In this document: positions 57,019 through 64,000 of the stretch, one piece after another
Position numbering within the stretch: the first letter of the stretch is position 1
Layout: the number at the start of each line of letters is the position of its first letter
DNA from: Halomonas sp. McH1-25
GTDB lineage: Bacteria > Pseudomonadota > Gammaproteobacteria > Pseudomonadales > Halomonadaceae
NCBI RefSeq assembly: GCF_022348165.1
Contig: NZ_JAKRFI010000001.1
Coordinates: forward strand, 186,001-250,000
DNA length: 64,000 nucleotides
Direction of reading: 5' to 3'
Notes under the pieces: generated by a model
What the model was told of the DNA's origin: nothing
The model's input: the letters and a program-made list of their open reading frames with translations, nothing else
Database searches by the model: none
Program-made: the position numbers and the translations under genes

Positions 57019-58011
57019 ATGGCTATGACCACCTATGGCGATATCTCCCAGCGCACCGCCGCCTGGGCCGCCACCGAAATGCTGTCCCACGCCGAGCCCA
57101 TCCTGGTGCTCTCCAAGTTCGGCCAGAGCAAGCCGCTGCCCAAGAACAAGGCCGATACGGTCAAGTTCCGCCGGCCGGTACCGTTCCCGGTCGTCACCGC
57201 GCCGCTGCAGGAAGGCGTGACCCCGACTGCCCGCCAGATGCAGTACGAGGACGTGACGGTCCAGATCAAGCAGTGGGGCGATGTCGTCGAGATCACTGAC
57301 GTGGTCAACGACCTGGCCGAAGACCCGGTGCTGTCCGATGCCACGGTCAACTGCGGCGAGCAGGCGGCCGAGACCATCGAGTTGCAGACCTGGGGCGCCC
57401 TGCGTGCAGGAACCAACGTCTTCTACTCGAACGGTGCTTCCCGTAGCGCGGTGAACACCAAGATCAGCCTGGCCAAGCAGCGCGCGATCACTCGCAACCT
57501 GAAGGGCAACCGGGCCAAGAAAGTCACCAGCATGGTCTCGGCGTCGCCGAACTATGCGACTGAGCCGGTCGATGCGGCGTTCATCGCCTTCGCCCACACC
57601 GACCTCGAGGCGGACATCCGCGATATGGAAGGCTTCACGCCGACCGAGAAGTACGGGTCGATGAAGGCGCTGCCTTACGAGATCGGCAAGGTCGAGGACG
57701 TGCGCTACGTCCTATCACCGGTGCTCACCAAGTGGGCCGATGCCGGCGCGACTACCAGCACCATGGTATCCACGACCGGAACCAACGCCGACGTGTACCC
57801 GGTGGTCTACATCGGCAAGGAGTTCTACGGCCTGATCCCGCTCAAGGGCAAGAACAGCATCAAGCCATCGGTCATCAACCCCGACACCAAGACCAAGGAC
57901 GACCCGCTGGGTCAGCGTGGCTATGTCGGATGGAAGACCTACTTCGTGGCCAAGATCCTCAACGAGGCCTGGGGCGCTCGCCTCGAGGTGGCGGCTTCCA
58001 ACCTGGCGTAA
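57019..58011 (+). CDS. Major capsid protein, N4-gp56 family
   Basis: 330 residues, HK97-fold coat protein. MAMTTYGDISQRTAAWAATE, LVLSKFGQSKPLPKNKADTVKFRRPVPF, GVTPTARQMQYEDVTVQIKQWGDVVEITDVV, DLEADIRDMEGFTPTEKYGSMKALPYEIGKVEDVRYV and GYVGWKTYFVAKILNEAWGARLEV are the N4-gp56 signature. It fits a short-tailed phage. A strong hairpin and a small gene follow. Confidence 0.9.
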   Translation: MAMTTYGDISQRTAAWAATEMLSHAEPILVLSKFGQSKPLPKNKADTVKFRRPVPFPVVTAPLQEGVTPTARQMQYEDVTVQIKQWGDVVEITDVVNDLAEDPVLSDATVNCGEQAAETIELQTWGALRAGTNVFYSNGASRSAVNTKISLAKQRAITRNLKGNRAKKVTSMVSASPNYATEPVDAAFIAFAHTDLEADIRDMEGFTPTEKYGSMKALPYEIGKVEDVRYVLSPVLTKWADAGATTSTMVSTTGTNADVYPVVYIGKEFYGLIPLKGKNSIKPSVINPDTKTKDDPLGQRGYVGWKTYFVAKILNEAWGARLEVAASNLA

Positions 58012-58037
58012 TCCACCATCCCTGACTTGAAGTGACC

Positions 58038-58061
58038 GCAGCCCGCCACCCGGCGGGCTGC
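58038..58061 (+). terminator. Hairpin after the coat gene
   Basis: Perfect 10-bp stem GCAGCCCGCC-ACCC-GGCGGGCTGC, 26 bases past the coat stop, with a poor T-run. Likely attenuates read-through or protects the abundant coat mRNA. Confidence 0.55.
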
Positions 58062-58073
58062 CTACTTTCCGAC

Positions 58074-58087
58074 ATACCGTGAGGTAT
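58074..58087 (+). promoter_or_regulatory. GTGA-loop hairpin 7, after the coat gene
   Basis: ATACC-GTGA-GGTAT, five pairs, five bases before the ATG at 58093. Its AT pairs replace the GC pairs of other copies, the clearest compensating change. Confidence 0.6.
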
Positions 58088-58092
58088 TGAGC

Positions 58093-58509
58093 ATGTCCGA
58101 GCAGAACATCGACACCATGAGCCGCGAAGAACTCGAAGCCACCGCAAGCGATCTGGGCATCAAGGTGACCGCCACCATGAAGGACGAGACCTTGGTGGCC
58201 AAGATTCACGAGGCATTGGGGGATGCGCCTCTGGCACCGGCGCCGACCGCCACCGAAGCACACGCTCCCGGGGAAGAGCCCAAGGCCAAGCGCTTCAAGA
58301 TCATCGTGGCCACCCACGACCAGGACAAGCAGCCGGTCCAGGTGGGCGTGAACGGTCGCACCTATGTCATCGAGCGTGGCAAGGAAGTGACGGTACCTGA
58401 ATCCGTGGTCGAGGTGCTGCGCAATGCTGTCCAGCACGTCCATGACCCCAAGACCATGGAAGAGAACAAGGTCATGGCGTACCCGTTCCAGATCATGAGC
58501 GAGGCATAA
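58093..58509 (+). CDS. Virion-region protein with SAP-like N-terminus, 138 residues
   Basis: MSEQNIDTMSREELEATASD gives a SAP/Rho-N-like helix pair (LEATASDLGIKVTATMKDETLVAKIHEAL), then a Pro/Ala linker and a small beta domain (KRFKIIVATHDQDKQPVQVG, NGRTYVIERGKEVTVPESVVEVLRNAVQ). Similar proteins follow the coat gene in N4-gp56 type phages. May bind coat or DNA. Confidence 0.65.
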   Translation: MSEQNIDTMSREELEATASDLGIKVTATMKDETLVAKIHEALGDAPLAPAPTATEAHAPGEEPKAKRFKIIVATHDQDKQPVQVGVNGRTYVIERGKEVTVPESVVEVLRNAVQHVHDPKTMEENKVMAYPFQIMSEA

Positions 58510-58512
58510 CCC

Positions 58513-59145
58513 ATGACCTTCCTCGAGCTGTGCCAACGGCTGCGCCGCGAAGTTGGCGCAGCCGGGGCGGGTCCGGCGTCGGTCGTGGGCCAGAACGGTG
58601 AATACTTGAGGCTGATCGGCTGGATTCAGCAGGCCTGGCACGAGATCCAGACGGAGCGCCGCGACTGGCGTTTCGCCTGGGCCGAGGCCGAGATCGAGCT
58701 ATCGCCCGAGTTCCGCGACTACCCGGTCCCTGACGACTTCGAACACTGGATCGCCGAGACGCTGCGCATTGGCAATGATCGACTGTGCCTGATGGGCTGG
58801 GACGAGTTCCGCGAGCGATTCCGGGAGCCGAGTAACGCCGCGGCGCCGCAGGTGATTACATTGCTGCCGGACAACCGCATCCGGCTCGACACGCCGCCGG
58901 CGACGACCGCCACGCTGCGCTTCGAGTATTTCCGCACGCCGCAGACCTTGGCCGAGAACAATGACGTGCCGCGCCTGCCGGCGCGCTATCACATGCTCAT
59001 CGTTTACCGCGCCATGATGCAGTACGCCCTGTTCGAGAATGCTCCCGAGGTGCTCCAGCAGGGCAGCGCCAATGCTGCGCGGCTCATGAGCGAGATGGAG
59101 ATCAGCGAGCTTCCGGCGATGGAGCTTGGAGGGCCGCTGGTATGA
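58513..59145 (+). CDS. Head-tail adaptor protein, 210 residues
   Basis: MTFLELCQRLRREVGAAGAG, then VGQNGEYLRLIGWIQQAWHEIQTERRDWRFAWAEAEIEL, and RLPARYHMLIVYRAMMQYALFENAPEVLQQGSANAARLM. The helix-strand-helix arrangement and residues WIQQAWxEIQ are typical of podovirus gatekeeper/adaptor proteins. Overlaps the next gene by 4 bases. Confidence 0.75.
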   Translation: MTFLELCQRLRREVGAAGAGPASVVGQNGEYLRLIGWIQQAWHEIQTERRDWRFAWAEAEIELSPEFRDYPVPDDFEHWIAETLRIGNDRLCLMGWDEFRERFREPSNAAAPQVITLLPDNRIRLDTPPATTATLRFEYFRTPQTLAENNDVPRLPARYHMLIVYRAMMQYALFENAPEVLQQGSANAARLMSEMEISELPAMELGGPLV

Positions 59146-60620
59146 GCCAATCCGCCTACATCCTCCTGGGGGGTGGCATCGACCTAGTCACGCCACCCGA
59201 GCAACTGCCACCTGGTGCGGCCCTTTATTGCGTCAATTACGAGTGTCCCGTCACCGGCGGCTATCGGCGCATCGACGGTTACACCCAGCAGGGGCCGGCG
59301 GTGCCCGGCGAGGGGTCGCTACTCGGCGTGGTGACGTTCAACGACGCCATCTATGCCGTGCGCAAGGATACCGGCGCCGACACGGCCACGCTGTACCGGC
59401 TCGACACTGCGGCCAACGCCTGGGATGTGGTCGGAACCGCGGGCGCACTGCACAACGGCCGCCACGAGTTCGTCGAGGGCAACCTATATGCCACGGAGTC
59501 GGGTCGTGCCTTGTACGGTGTTGGTGGTGGCAAACCGTTCGAGCTGAAGACAGACGGCACATTCACGTCGCTGACGGCGGCCATGGCCGGCGCCAAGTAT
59601 ATTGCCCTGCACAGCGAGCATCTCATGCTCGGCTTTCCTGCCGGCAGTTTGCAGCACTCGGGTATTGGCGATCCGGCAGCATGGGACGCCTCGACCGGCG
59701 GGGCCGGCGAGATCGGTGTCGGCCAGACGCTGACCGGCCTGGTTCCGGGGACCGGTGGCGTACTGCACATCCTGTGCCGTGACAGCATCAAGACGCTCTA
59801 CGGCACGAGCAGCGCTGACTTTCAGCTCAAGACCACGGTACCCAACAGCGGTGCCAGGCCATATTCAGGCCAGTCGCTGATGCAGCCGTACTTCATTGCC
59901 GAGCGGGGCATCACCAGCCTCGACGCGGTGCAGCAGTTCGGCGACTTCCGGCCCATGCAGCCGGGGCGCAAGGTCGAGACGCTATTCACGCAGGACGGCT
60001 TGACCAACCGTGTCGTGGCCAGCGCGATCAGCAAGAGCAAGGCGCAGTATCGTGTGTGGTTCGACAACGGCACCGGGATCTACATGAGCCCGGCGGGTAT
60101 CACTACCGTTCGCTATCCGCTGCAGGTGGCCGTGGCGCACACCGGCGAGCTTGCGACCGGCGCCGAACAGCTGCTCATCGGGGACGACGCGGGCAACGTC
60201 TATCGCCTGGGCAATGGCGCCACGTCATTCAACGGCGAGCCGATCCCGGCCTTCCTCACGTTGGCCTTCACTGATCTCAAGCAGCCCAGCGTGCGCAAGC
60301 GCTTTCGGCGTGTGTTCTGGGACATCCGGTCCGGTACCGACGCCGAGATCTCCATCCAGGCCGACTATGACTACGGACGCACCGAGACCGGCAAGCCGCG
60401 TCGCGAGTTCATCGACTTCATGCTCGGTGGCGGGCTATGGGACGTGGCCAAGTGGGGCGACTTCAACTGGTCCGTACCCAGCCTGGGACAGGAGTCGGTC
60501 AACGTTGCGGGCACCGGAACCAGCATCAACTTCGCTATCTACTCCAACTCGATCAGCGCCCCGCATGAGCTGCTGGGCTATGACCTGCACTTTGATGTAA
60601 GGAGACAGCGTCGTGGCTAA
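59142..60620 (+). CDS. Tail/stabilisation protein with beta-propeller-like repeats, 492 residues
   Basis: MSQSAYILLGGGIDLVTPPE then ALYCVNYECPVTGGYRRIDGYTQ and repeated short sheets (VTFNDAIYAVRKDTGADTATLYRLDT, EFVEGNLYATESGRALYGV). This is the pattern of podovirus tail-hub or tubular proteins that follow the adaptor gene. Family name not certain. Overlaps neighbours by a few bases. Confidence 0.65.
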   Translation: MSQSAYILLGGGIDLVTPPEQLPPGAALYCVNYECPVTGGYRRIDGYTQQGPAVPGEGSLLGVVTFNDAIYAVRKDTGADTATLYRLDTAANAWDVVGTAGALHNGRHEFVEGNLYATESGRALYGVGGGKPFELKTDGTFTSLTAAMAGAKYIALHSEHLMLGFPAGSLQHSGIGDPAAWDASTGGAGEIGVGQTLTGLVPGTGGVLHILCRDSIKTLYGTSSADFQLKTTVPNSGARPYSGQSLMQPYFIAERGITSLDAVQQFGDFRPMQPGRKVETLFTQDGLTNRVVASAISKSKAQYRVWFDNGTGIYMSPAGITTVRYPLQVAVAHTGELATGAEQLLIGDDAGNVYRLGNGATSFNGEPIPAFLTLAFTDLKQPSVRKRFRRVFWDIRSGTDAEISIQADYDYGRTETGKPRREFIDFMLGGGLWDVAKWGDFNWSVPSLGQESVNVAGTGTSINFAIYSNSISAPHELLGYDLHFDVRRQRRG

Positions 60621-61674
60621 CTCATACTACGACAATTCGGACCCGGGCCAGCGCTTTCAGCCGGGCACCACGGCGGAAGCTGAAGCGGTCGAGGCCAAGT
60701 TCGACGCCGTGGCTACGGGCTTCGATAGCGTCGAGGAGGATACCGATCGTGCGCTCAAGCTCCCCGCCGAGGCTGGCGTCAGCCAGGAGATTGCGGCCAC
60801 GGCGCTACAGCGACGCAACAAGGTGGTGGGCTTCGATGCAGAGGGCAAGTTGGCCTTGATGGCAGGCTTCACCTGGCGCGGCGACTGGGTGGCTGGCACC
60901 GAGTACTTCGTCAATGACGTGGTGCGCGATCCCGCCACGCGTAACTGGTATATCGCGACGGCAAGGCATACCTCTGGCACCACCTTCGCGACCACGAACT
61001 GGGCGCTGGGCCTCGACTATACCGCCGTCAAAGCCCTGCTGCGCACTGAAGTGGGCGACTTGGTCGAGGCTGACCTGCAGCCGCTGGTTACGGCTGCTGA
61101 CGACGACGCCAAGGCGGCGGACGCGAGCAGGATTCGTGCCCAGGAATGGGCCGAGAAAGAAGGAGAGGTGCTGCCCGGCCTGCGCAGTGCCAAATATTGG
61201 GCCGGCGTCGCTGAGCAAAAGGTGACGGGTAACACACCGGTCACCAGCCTCAAGCCCGGCACGCTGGCAGCTGAAAAGGATTACGTCAGCACGGACGGCG
61301 CAGGAAGCCTGGTCACGCGCAACCTAGTTGCGGACTTCCGCGCCCAACTGACGGCAGGCAACGAGGTCGCGAAGCTGTCCCGCTACGATACGGCCAGCGC
61401 AACAGCAACCACCACGCTCGATCTGGCTCAGCAACAGGTGTTCCGCGTCGATGCCTCGGTGGCTCGCACGCTTGAACTGATCAACTTGCCGCCTGCAGGC
61501 CGGTCCATGGTCGTGAAAATCAAGGTGACAGGGCCGGGGCCAATCACCTGGGTGACACCGGTGCCGATCCAGTGGGATGACGGCAAGCCCCTGGTGCTGG
61601 GCGATGTCGCGACCCGCGTGCTGCTCGACATCGATAATGAGGAAATCACCGGGTTCGGAAAGGAGTTGGCGTAA
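60613..61674 (+). CDS. Tail fibre-like protein, 353 residues
   Basis: GTG start at 60613 after AAGGAG: MANSYYDNSDPGQRFQPGTT, EAKFDAVATGFDSVEEDTDRA, VVGFDAEGKLALMAGFTWRGDWVAGTEYFVNDVVRDPATRNWYIATARHTS (a carbohydrate-binding-like repeat), then a fibre-like end (ASATATTTLDLAQQQVFRVDAS). The FTWRGxWxxGTxYxxxDVVxx block is common in phage tail fibres. Confidence 0.75.
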   Translation: MANSYYDNSDPGQRFQPGTTAEAEAVEAKFDAVATGFDSVEEDTDRALKLPAEAGVSQEIAATALQRRNKVVGFDAEGKLALMAGFTWRGDWVAGTEYFVNDVVRDPATRNWYIATARHTSGTTFATTNWALGLDYTAVKALLRTEVGDLVEADLQPLVTAADDDAKAADASRIRAQEWAEKEGEVLPGLRSAKYWAGVAEQKVTGNTPVTSLKPGTLAAEKDYVSTDGAGSLVTRNLVADFRAQLTAGNEVAKLSRYDTASATATTTLDLAQQQVFRVDASVARTLELINLPPAGRSMVVKIKVTGPGPITWVTPVPIQWDDGKPLVLGDVATRVLLDIDNEEITGFGKELA

Positions 61675-62738
61675 TGCTTGAGGCCATGTTGGCGGGAGGC
61701 GCTTCGATGACAATGCCCATTGTGGCGACAGGCCAGACATCGCTGGTGGTACACGATACGGAAAGCGGCGCGGATATATCCCCAGCAAGCCAGGCAAGCC
61801 TGGGGAAGCTCTGCTATGTCGGATTTTCCAGCAATGGGGAATGGCTGGCTGCAGGCTGGGATAGCGGGTATCTCTACATCTATCAGATCGTCGATCGGCA
61901 GTGCGTTCTGTTCAACTCGTTCAGACCTGCCCAACTTCCCATCGTCAACGTAGTGTTCAGCCCGAACTGCTCTTACTTCTGCGTGGTGTATTCGGACGGT
62001 ACCGACAATTACTCGAATGCGGCCGTGCTTTACTCACTGGCTGACGGCAGCAAGATCTACACTTGGCCGGGCTATGACAACCGAGGATGCGCGGCTTTTT
62101 CCCTGGATGAGCAATACCTGTACGTAACGCGAGGCCAGAACGGGCTCAACACTCTTGGCAAGGTTCGAATCAGCGACCAGTACGTCGGCAACATCTATAC
62201 CGATCCCGCGTATAGCGATTCCAGAATCGAGGCGCTGTTCTGTCACCCTGTGACTGGCAACATCATCTTCAAAAGCAACTACTCCGGTGACAGGAATTAC
62301 AAGGTGTTCGAGCACAACACCTCGTTTTCCCCAACCATACGCACCACGGCAGTATCGCTCCCGGCCATTCGGAACATGGATCCGGGGGGATTCGTGGGCT
62401 TCCCGATCGATGGCGACTACTGCCTGTACAGTGCCTATGGACTTCACTCTTTTCTGTCGTGGGACGGAAGTGTCGGTTCGGATCCGGTCGTGCCACCCAT
62501 CATCAGCGGCAATGCAGCATTGGCGGCCCTTCATAACCCCGGGGATTACAGCGTGACCTTGCTGGGCAGCGAAGGGTACACGCTCTACTCCCCGGGCGGT
62601 TATTTGCTGGTTTACGTGGACGGCCGCAACCAGGGGCCTCATCCCCTATTTCAATACGCGAGCCTGCCTGCAGCCACAGTTGATGCGGGCAGGTACTCAA
62701 CGAGTTATCGCGCTGCAGCTATCAGGCCGGAGGTGTGA
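61674..62738 (+). CDS. Tail-tip protein with beta-propeller-like repeats, 354 residues
   Basis: Starts in a TAATG overlap: MLEAMLAGGASMTMPIVATG. Repeated strand-turn units (NGEWLAAGWDSGYLYIYQIV, CSYFCVVYSDGTDNYSNAAVL, EQYLYVTRGQNGLNTLGK) look like a WD40/beta-propeller. No named family. Location suggests host-surface recognition at the end of the fibre. Confidence 0.6.
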   Translation: MLEAMLAGGASMTMPIVATGQTSLVVHDTESGADISPASQASLGKLCYVGFSSNGEWLAAGWDSGYLYIYQIVDRQCVLFNSFRPAQLPIVNVVFSPNCSYFCVVYSDGTDNYSNAAVLYSLADGSKIYTWPGYDNRGCAAFSLDEQYLYVTRGQNGLNTLGKVRISDQYVGNIYTDPAYSDSRIEALFCHPVTGNIIFKSNYSGDRNYKVFEHNTSFSPTIRTTAVSLPAIRNMDPGGFVGFPIDGDYCLYSAYGLHSFLSWDGSVGSDPVVPPIISGNAALAALHNPGDYSVTLLGSEGYTLYSPGGYLLVYVDGRNQGPHPLFQYASLPAATVDAGRYSTSYRAAAIRPEV

Positions 62739-62740
62739 TT

Positions 62741-63379
62741 GTGTACAGAGATATAGTCAACCAGCGAGACGTCTCGCTGCCAGCGATTCGTCAGGCCTTG
62801 CCGCAAGTTTCGTTGCCGCGTAAGCCCTCAGACGCACAGATGGCAGCGTTGGGCTATCCACGCATCCAGAGCACGCCGCGTCCGACGGGTGATGTCGTCA
62901 CGCTGGGTGAGTCTCAGGAACGTGATAGTGTCTGGTACCAGACCTGGAAGGTGCGCGAACTCACGGAAGACGAGCTCGCTGAACAGCTGGCACAGGCCAG
63001 ACAGGACGCGCTAACCCAGCTCAACGCCGACTATGAAGCCGCCATGCGCCCGCTAATCAAGACCTACCCCGAGCTCGAGCGCGAGAGCTGGGACCAGCAG
63101 AAGTCCGAGGCCAGTGCCTACCAGGCGTGGCTGGATGACGGCAGCCAGGGCACCGCTCCCGCCACCCCGGTTCTCGATCGAATTCTTGCCGGCCGCAATG
63201 GCACGGACGGTACTGAGACGATCGCCGAGCTCGTCGGCAAGGTACTCAAGAACGTCGAGGCCTTCGTCGCTTCGCAGGAACTGACCGGGCGCAGGCATCG
63301 CGGTGAGCGGCTGATCCTCGCTGCCGAGACGCCGGAGGCGGCACGGGCTGTGACATGGGTGAGCTTGGTTCTTAAATAA
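62741..63379 (+). CDS. Tail fibre assembly-like protein, 212 residues
   Basis: GTG at 62741 has GGAGG seven bases upstream (a GTG at 62735 is too close). VYRDIVNQRDVSLPAIRQAL, SDAQMAALGYPRIQSTPRPT, and KVRELTEDELAEQLAQARQDALTQLNADYEAAMRPLIKTYPELERESWDQQKSEASAYQAWL are typical of the tail-assembly/DUF4376-like family, which ends with a helical domain. Confidence 0.7.
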   Translation: MYRDIVNQRDVSLPAIRQALPQVSLPRKPSDAQMAALGYPRIQSTPRPTGDVVTLGESQERDSVWYQTWKVRELTEDELAEQLAQARQDALTQLNADYEAAMRPLIKTYPELERESWDQQKSEASAYQAWLDDGSQGTAPATPVLDRILAGRNGTDGTETIAELVGKVLKNVEAFVASQELTGRRHRGERLILAAETPEAARAVTWVSLVLK

Positions 63380-64000
63380 TGACCCGCCTCATGGCCCACT
63401 GTTCAATCATTTTTAGCCTGCAACGCATTATGCCTAGGGACGAAGTGTTATCAATTTCGTTAAGAGGAAGATAGCTTTCGCGCCTCATTCTCTCCATTCG
63501 AAGACATAGCCGCTTGTATTTCAAATTGACATTGCTGCTTGGAGGAATAGGCTTGCCAGTGTACATATTTATGTAACGTATTGCCAAAGAGTAGGCTTCT
63601 GTAAACTGGAGGATGATGCTTAATTGGTATCGCACGTTATCCCCGCCAAGGGTGCGCTGGAGATATTTAATATCCCTCATTGCGGTCTCAAATAGCTTTG
63701 TTTGCTCAGAGAATGTTAGGTCGGCATACCGCATTATTTCTGTGGCACTGGCAAGGTCTCTGTCAGCTATGATGATCCAGTAGCGAGCCGGAACTTCCAT
63801 ATCATATGTGGCAGATAATAAGGAGCTTATACATGATTCTATTTTACTTTTTCTAAGGCTTTCCAACTGAAGTACACCAATAGCTACTGCCACTATGGTA
63901 ACAATTGCAGCTGTAAATGCGCTTATGGTATTGAGTTTGTTTATTGATTGCTCTTCGCCATCGTTTACCAAAGGGATTGCAAAGTAGATAAGAGCCAGCA
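63372..64000 (-). CDS. AT-rich membrane protein, start outside the window
   Basis: Leftward gene ending at 63372, overlapping the preceding gene end by 8 bases. The frame stays open to base 64000 (…LALIYFAIPLVNDGEEQ), so the N-terminus is missing. Two hydrophobic segments: LALIYFAIPL near the edge and AFTAAIVTIVAVAIGVLQLE; the rest is a soluble helical domain (RRTLGGDN-type, Lys/Arg rich). No family recognised. AT-rich and opposite to the late operon, so accessory cargo. Confidence 0.6.
   Translation of the reverse strand, partial: LALIYFAIPLVNDGEEQSINKLNTISAFTAAIVTIVAVAIGVLQLESLRKSKIESCISSLLSATYDMEVPARYWIIIADRDLASATEIMRYADLTFSEQTKLFETAMRDIKYLQRTLGGDNVRYQLSIILQFTEAYSLAIRYINMYTGKPIPPSSNVNLKYKRLCLRMERMRRESYLPLNEIDNTSSLGIMRCRLKMIEQWAMRRVII

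Larger units (their letters stand above)
24565..64000. mobile_element. Temperate podovirus-like prophage (right end outside the window)
   Basis: Bounded on the left by the tRNA-Ser fragment and integrase. It contains, in order, integration genes, accessory pairs, RecT/YqaJ recombination operon, a lambda-like immunity region, replication genes with an iteron origin, late regulator, accessory cassettes, lysis genes, terminase, portal, scaffold, coat, connector and tail genes. All late functions needed for head formation seem present. Only the division of the large terminase is abnormal, so I cannot say whether the prophage is inducible. Confidence 0.93.

Overview
The window is a high-GC gammaproteobacterial chromosome segment, most like Halomonadaceae (Halomonas or relatives). 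I infer this from gene content (a conserved mltD-gloB-yafS-rnhA-dnaQ block, a yejABE peptide importer, prpE, an NhaP2-type antiporter) and protein style; no rRNA or other definitive marker is present. Bases 1 to about 24,560 are chromosome. From 24,565 to the right edge the DNA is one prophage of a short-tailed, podovirus-like temperate phage, and its right end lies outside the window.

Chromosome: the leftward yejA-yejB-yejE operon (yejE cut by the window edge) follows a LysM lytic transglycosylase and glyoxalase II. Rightward genes follow: a methyltransferase, RNase HI, DNA polymerase III epsilon and NudC. Next come an SCP2 protein, SohB, an ArsR regulator, propionyl-CoA synthetase, and a queuosine-precursor transporter (yhhQ) behind what reads as a preQ1-I riboswitch. 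After that are an esterase, a DnaQ exonuclease/GIY-YIG fusion, an NMT1-type binding protein and the antiporter. A looser zone (18.6-24.5 kb) holds small unknown proteins and a Tat-exported beta-helix protein that resembles a tailspike.

Prophage, left arm: a displaced 3' fragment of tRNA-Ser(UGA) marks the left attachment site next to a tyrosine integrase and a DUF4224 excisionase-like gene. Leftward genes then include two AT-rich accessory pairs (a DUF4747 protein with a four-helix membrane protein; an Xre-ImmA/IrrE protein with an unknown partner), rdgC, and a RecT/YqaJ recombination operon linked by ATGA overlaps. The switch region at 38.5-40.1 kb is lambda-like: repressor, Cro, two operator clusters with the shared palindrome TATAGG-N4-CCTATA, promoters beneath them, and a boxA plus boxB-like hairpin in the leftward leader.

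Prophage, right arm: an O-like replication gene carries five iterons (candidate origin). Small coupled genes, a DUF968-type HNH protein, RusA and a probable late regulator follow. Next are two accessory cassettes: a DUF6338 membrane protein with two tandem related micro-proteins, and an RTX-like protein with NPDV repeats. Then come lysis genes, terminase, portal, scaffold, N4-gp56-type coat, connector and tail genes. The most unusual signals are (1) seven hairpins with a GTGA loop and compensating stem changes in gaps before late genes, (2) a large terminase divided into separate ATPase and nuclease genes by an inserted 77-residue gene, and (3) the DUF6338/micro-protein cassette. All calls are from reading sequence; no database search was made.
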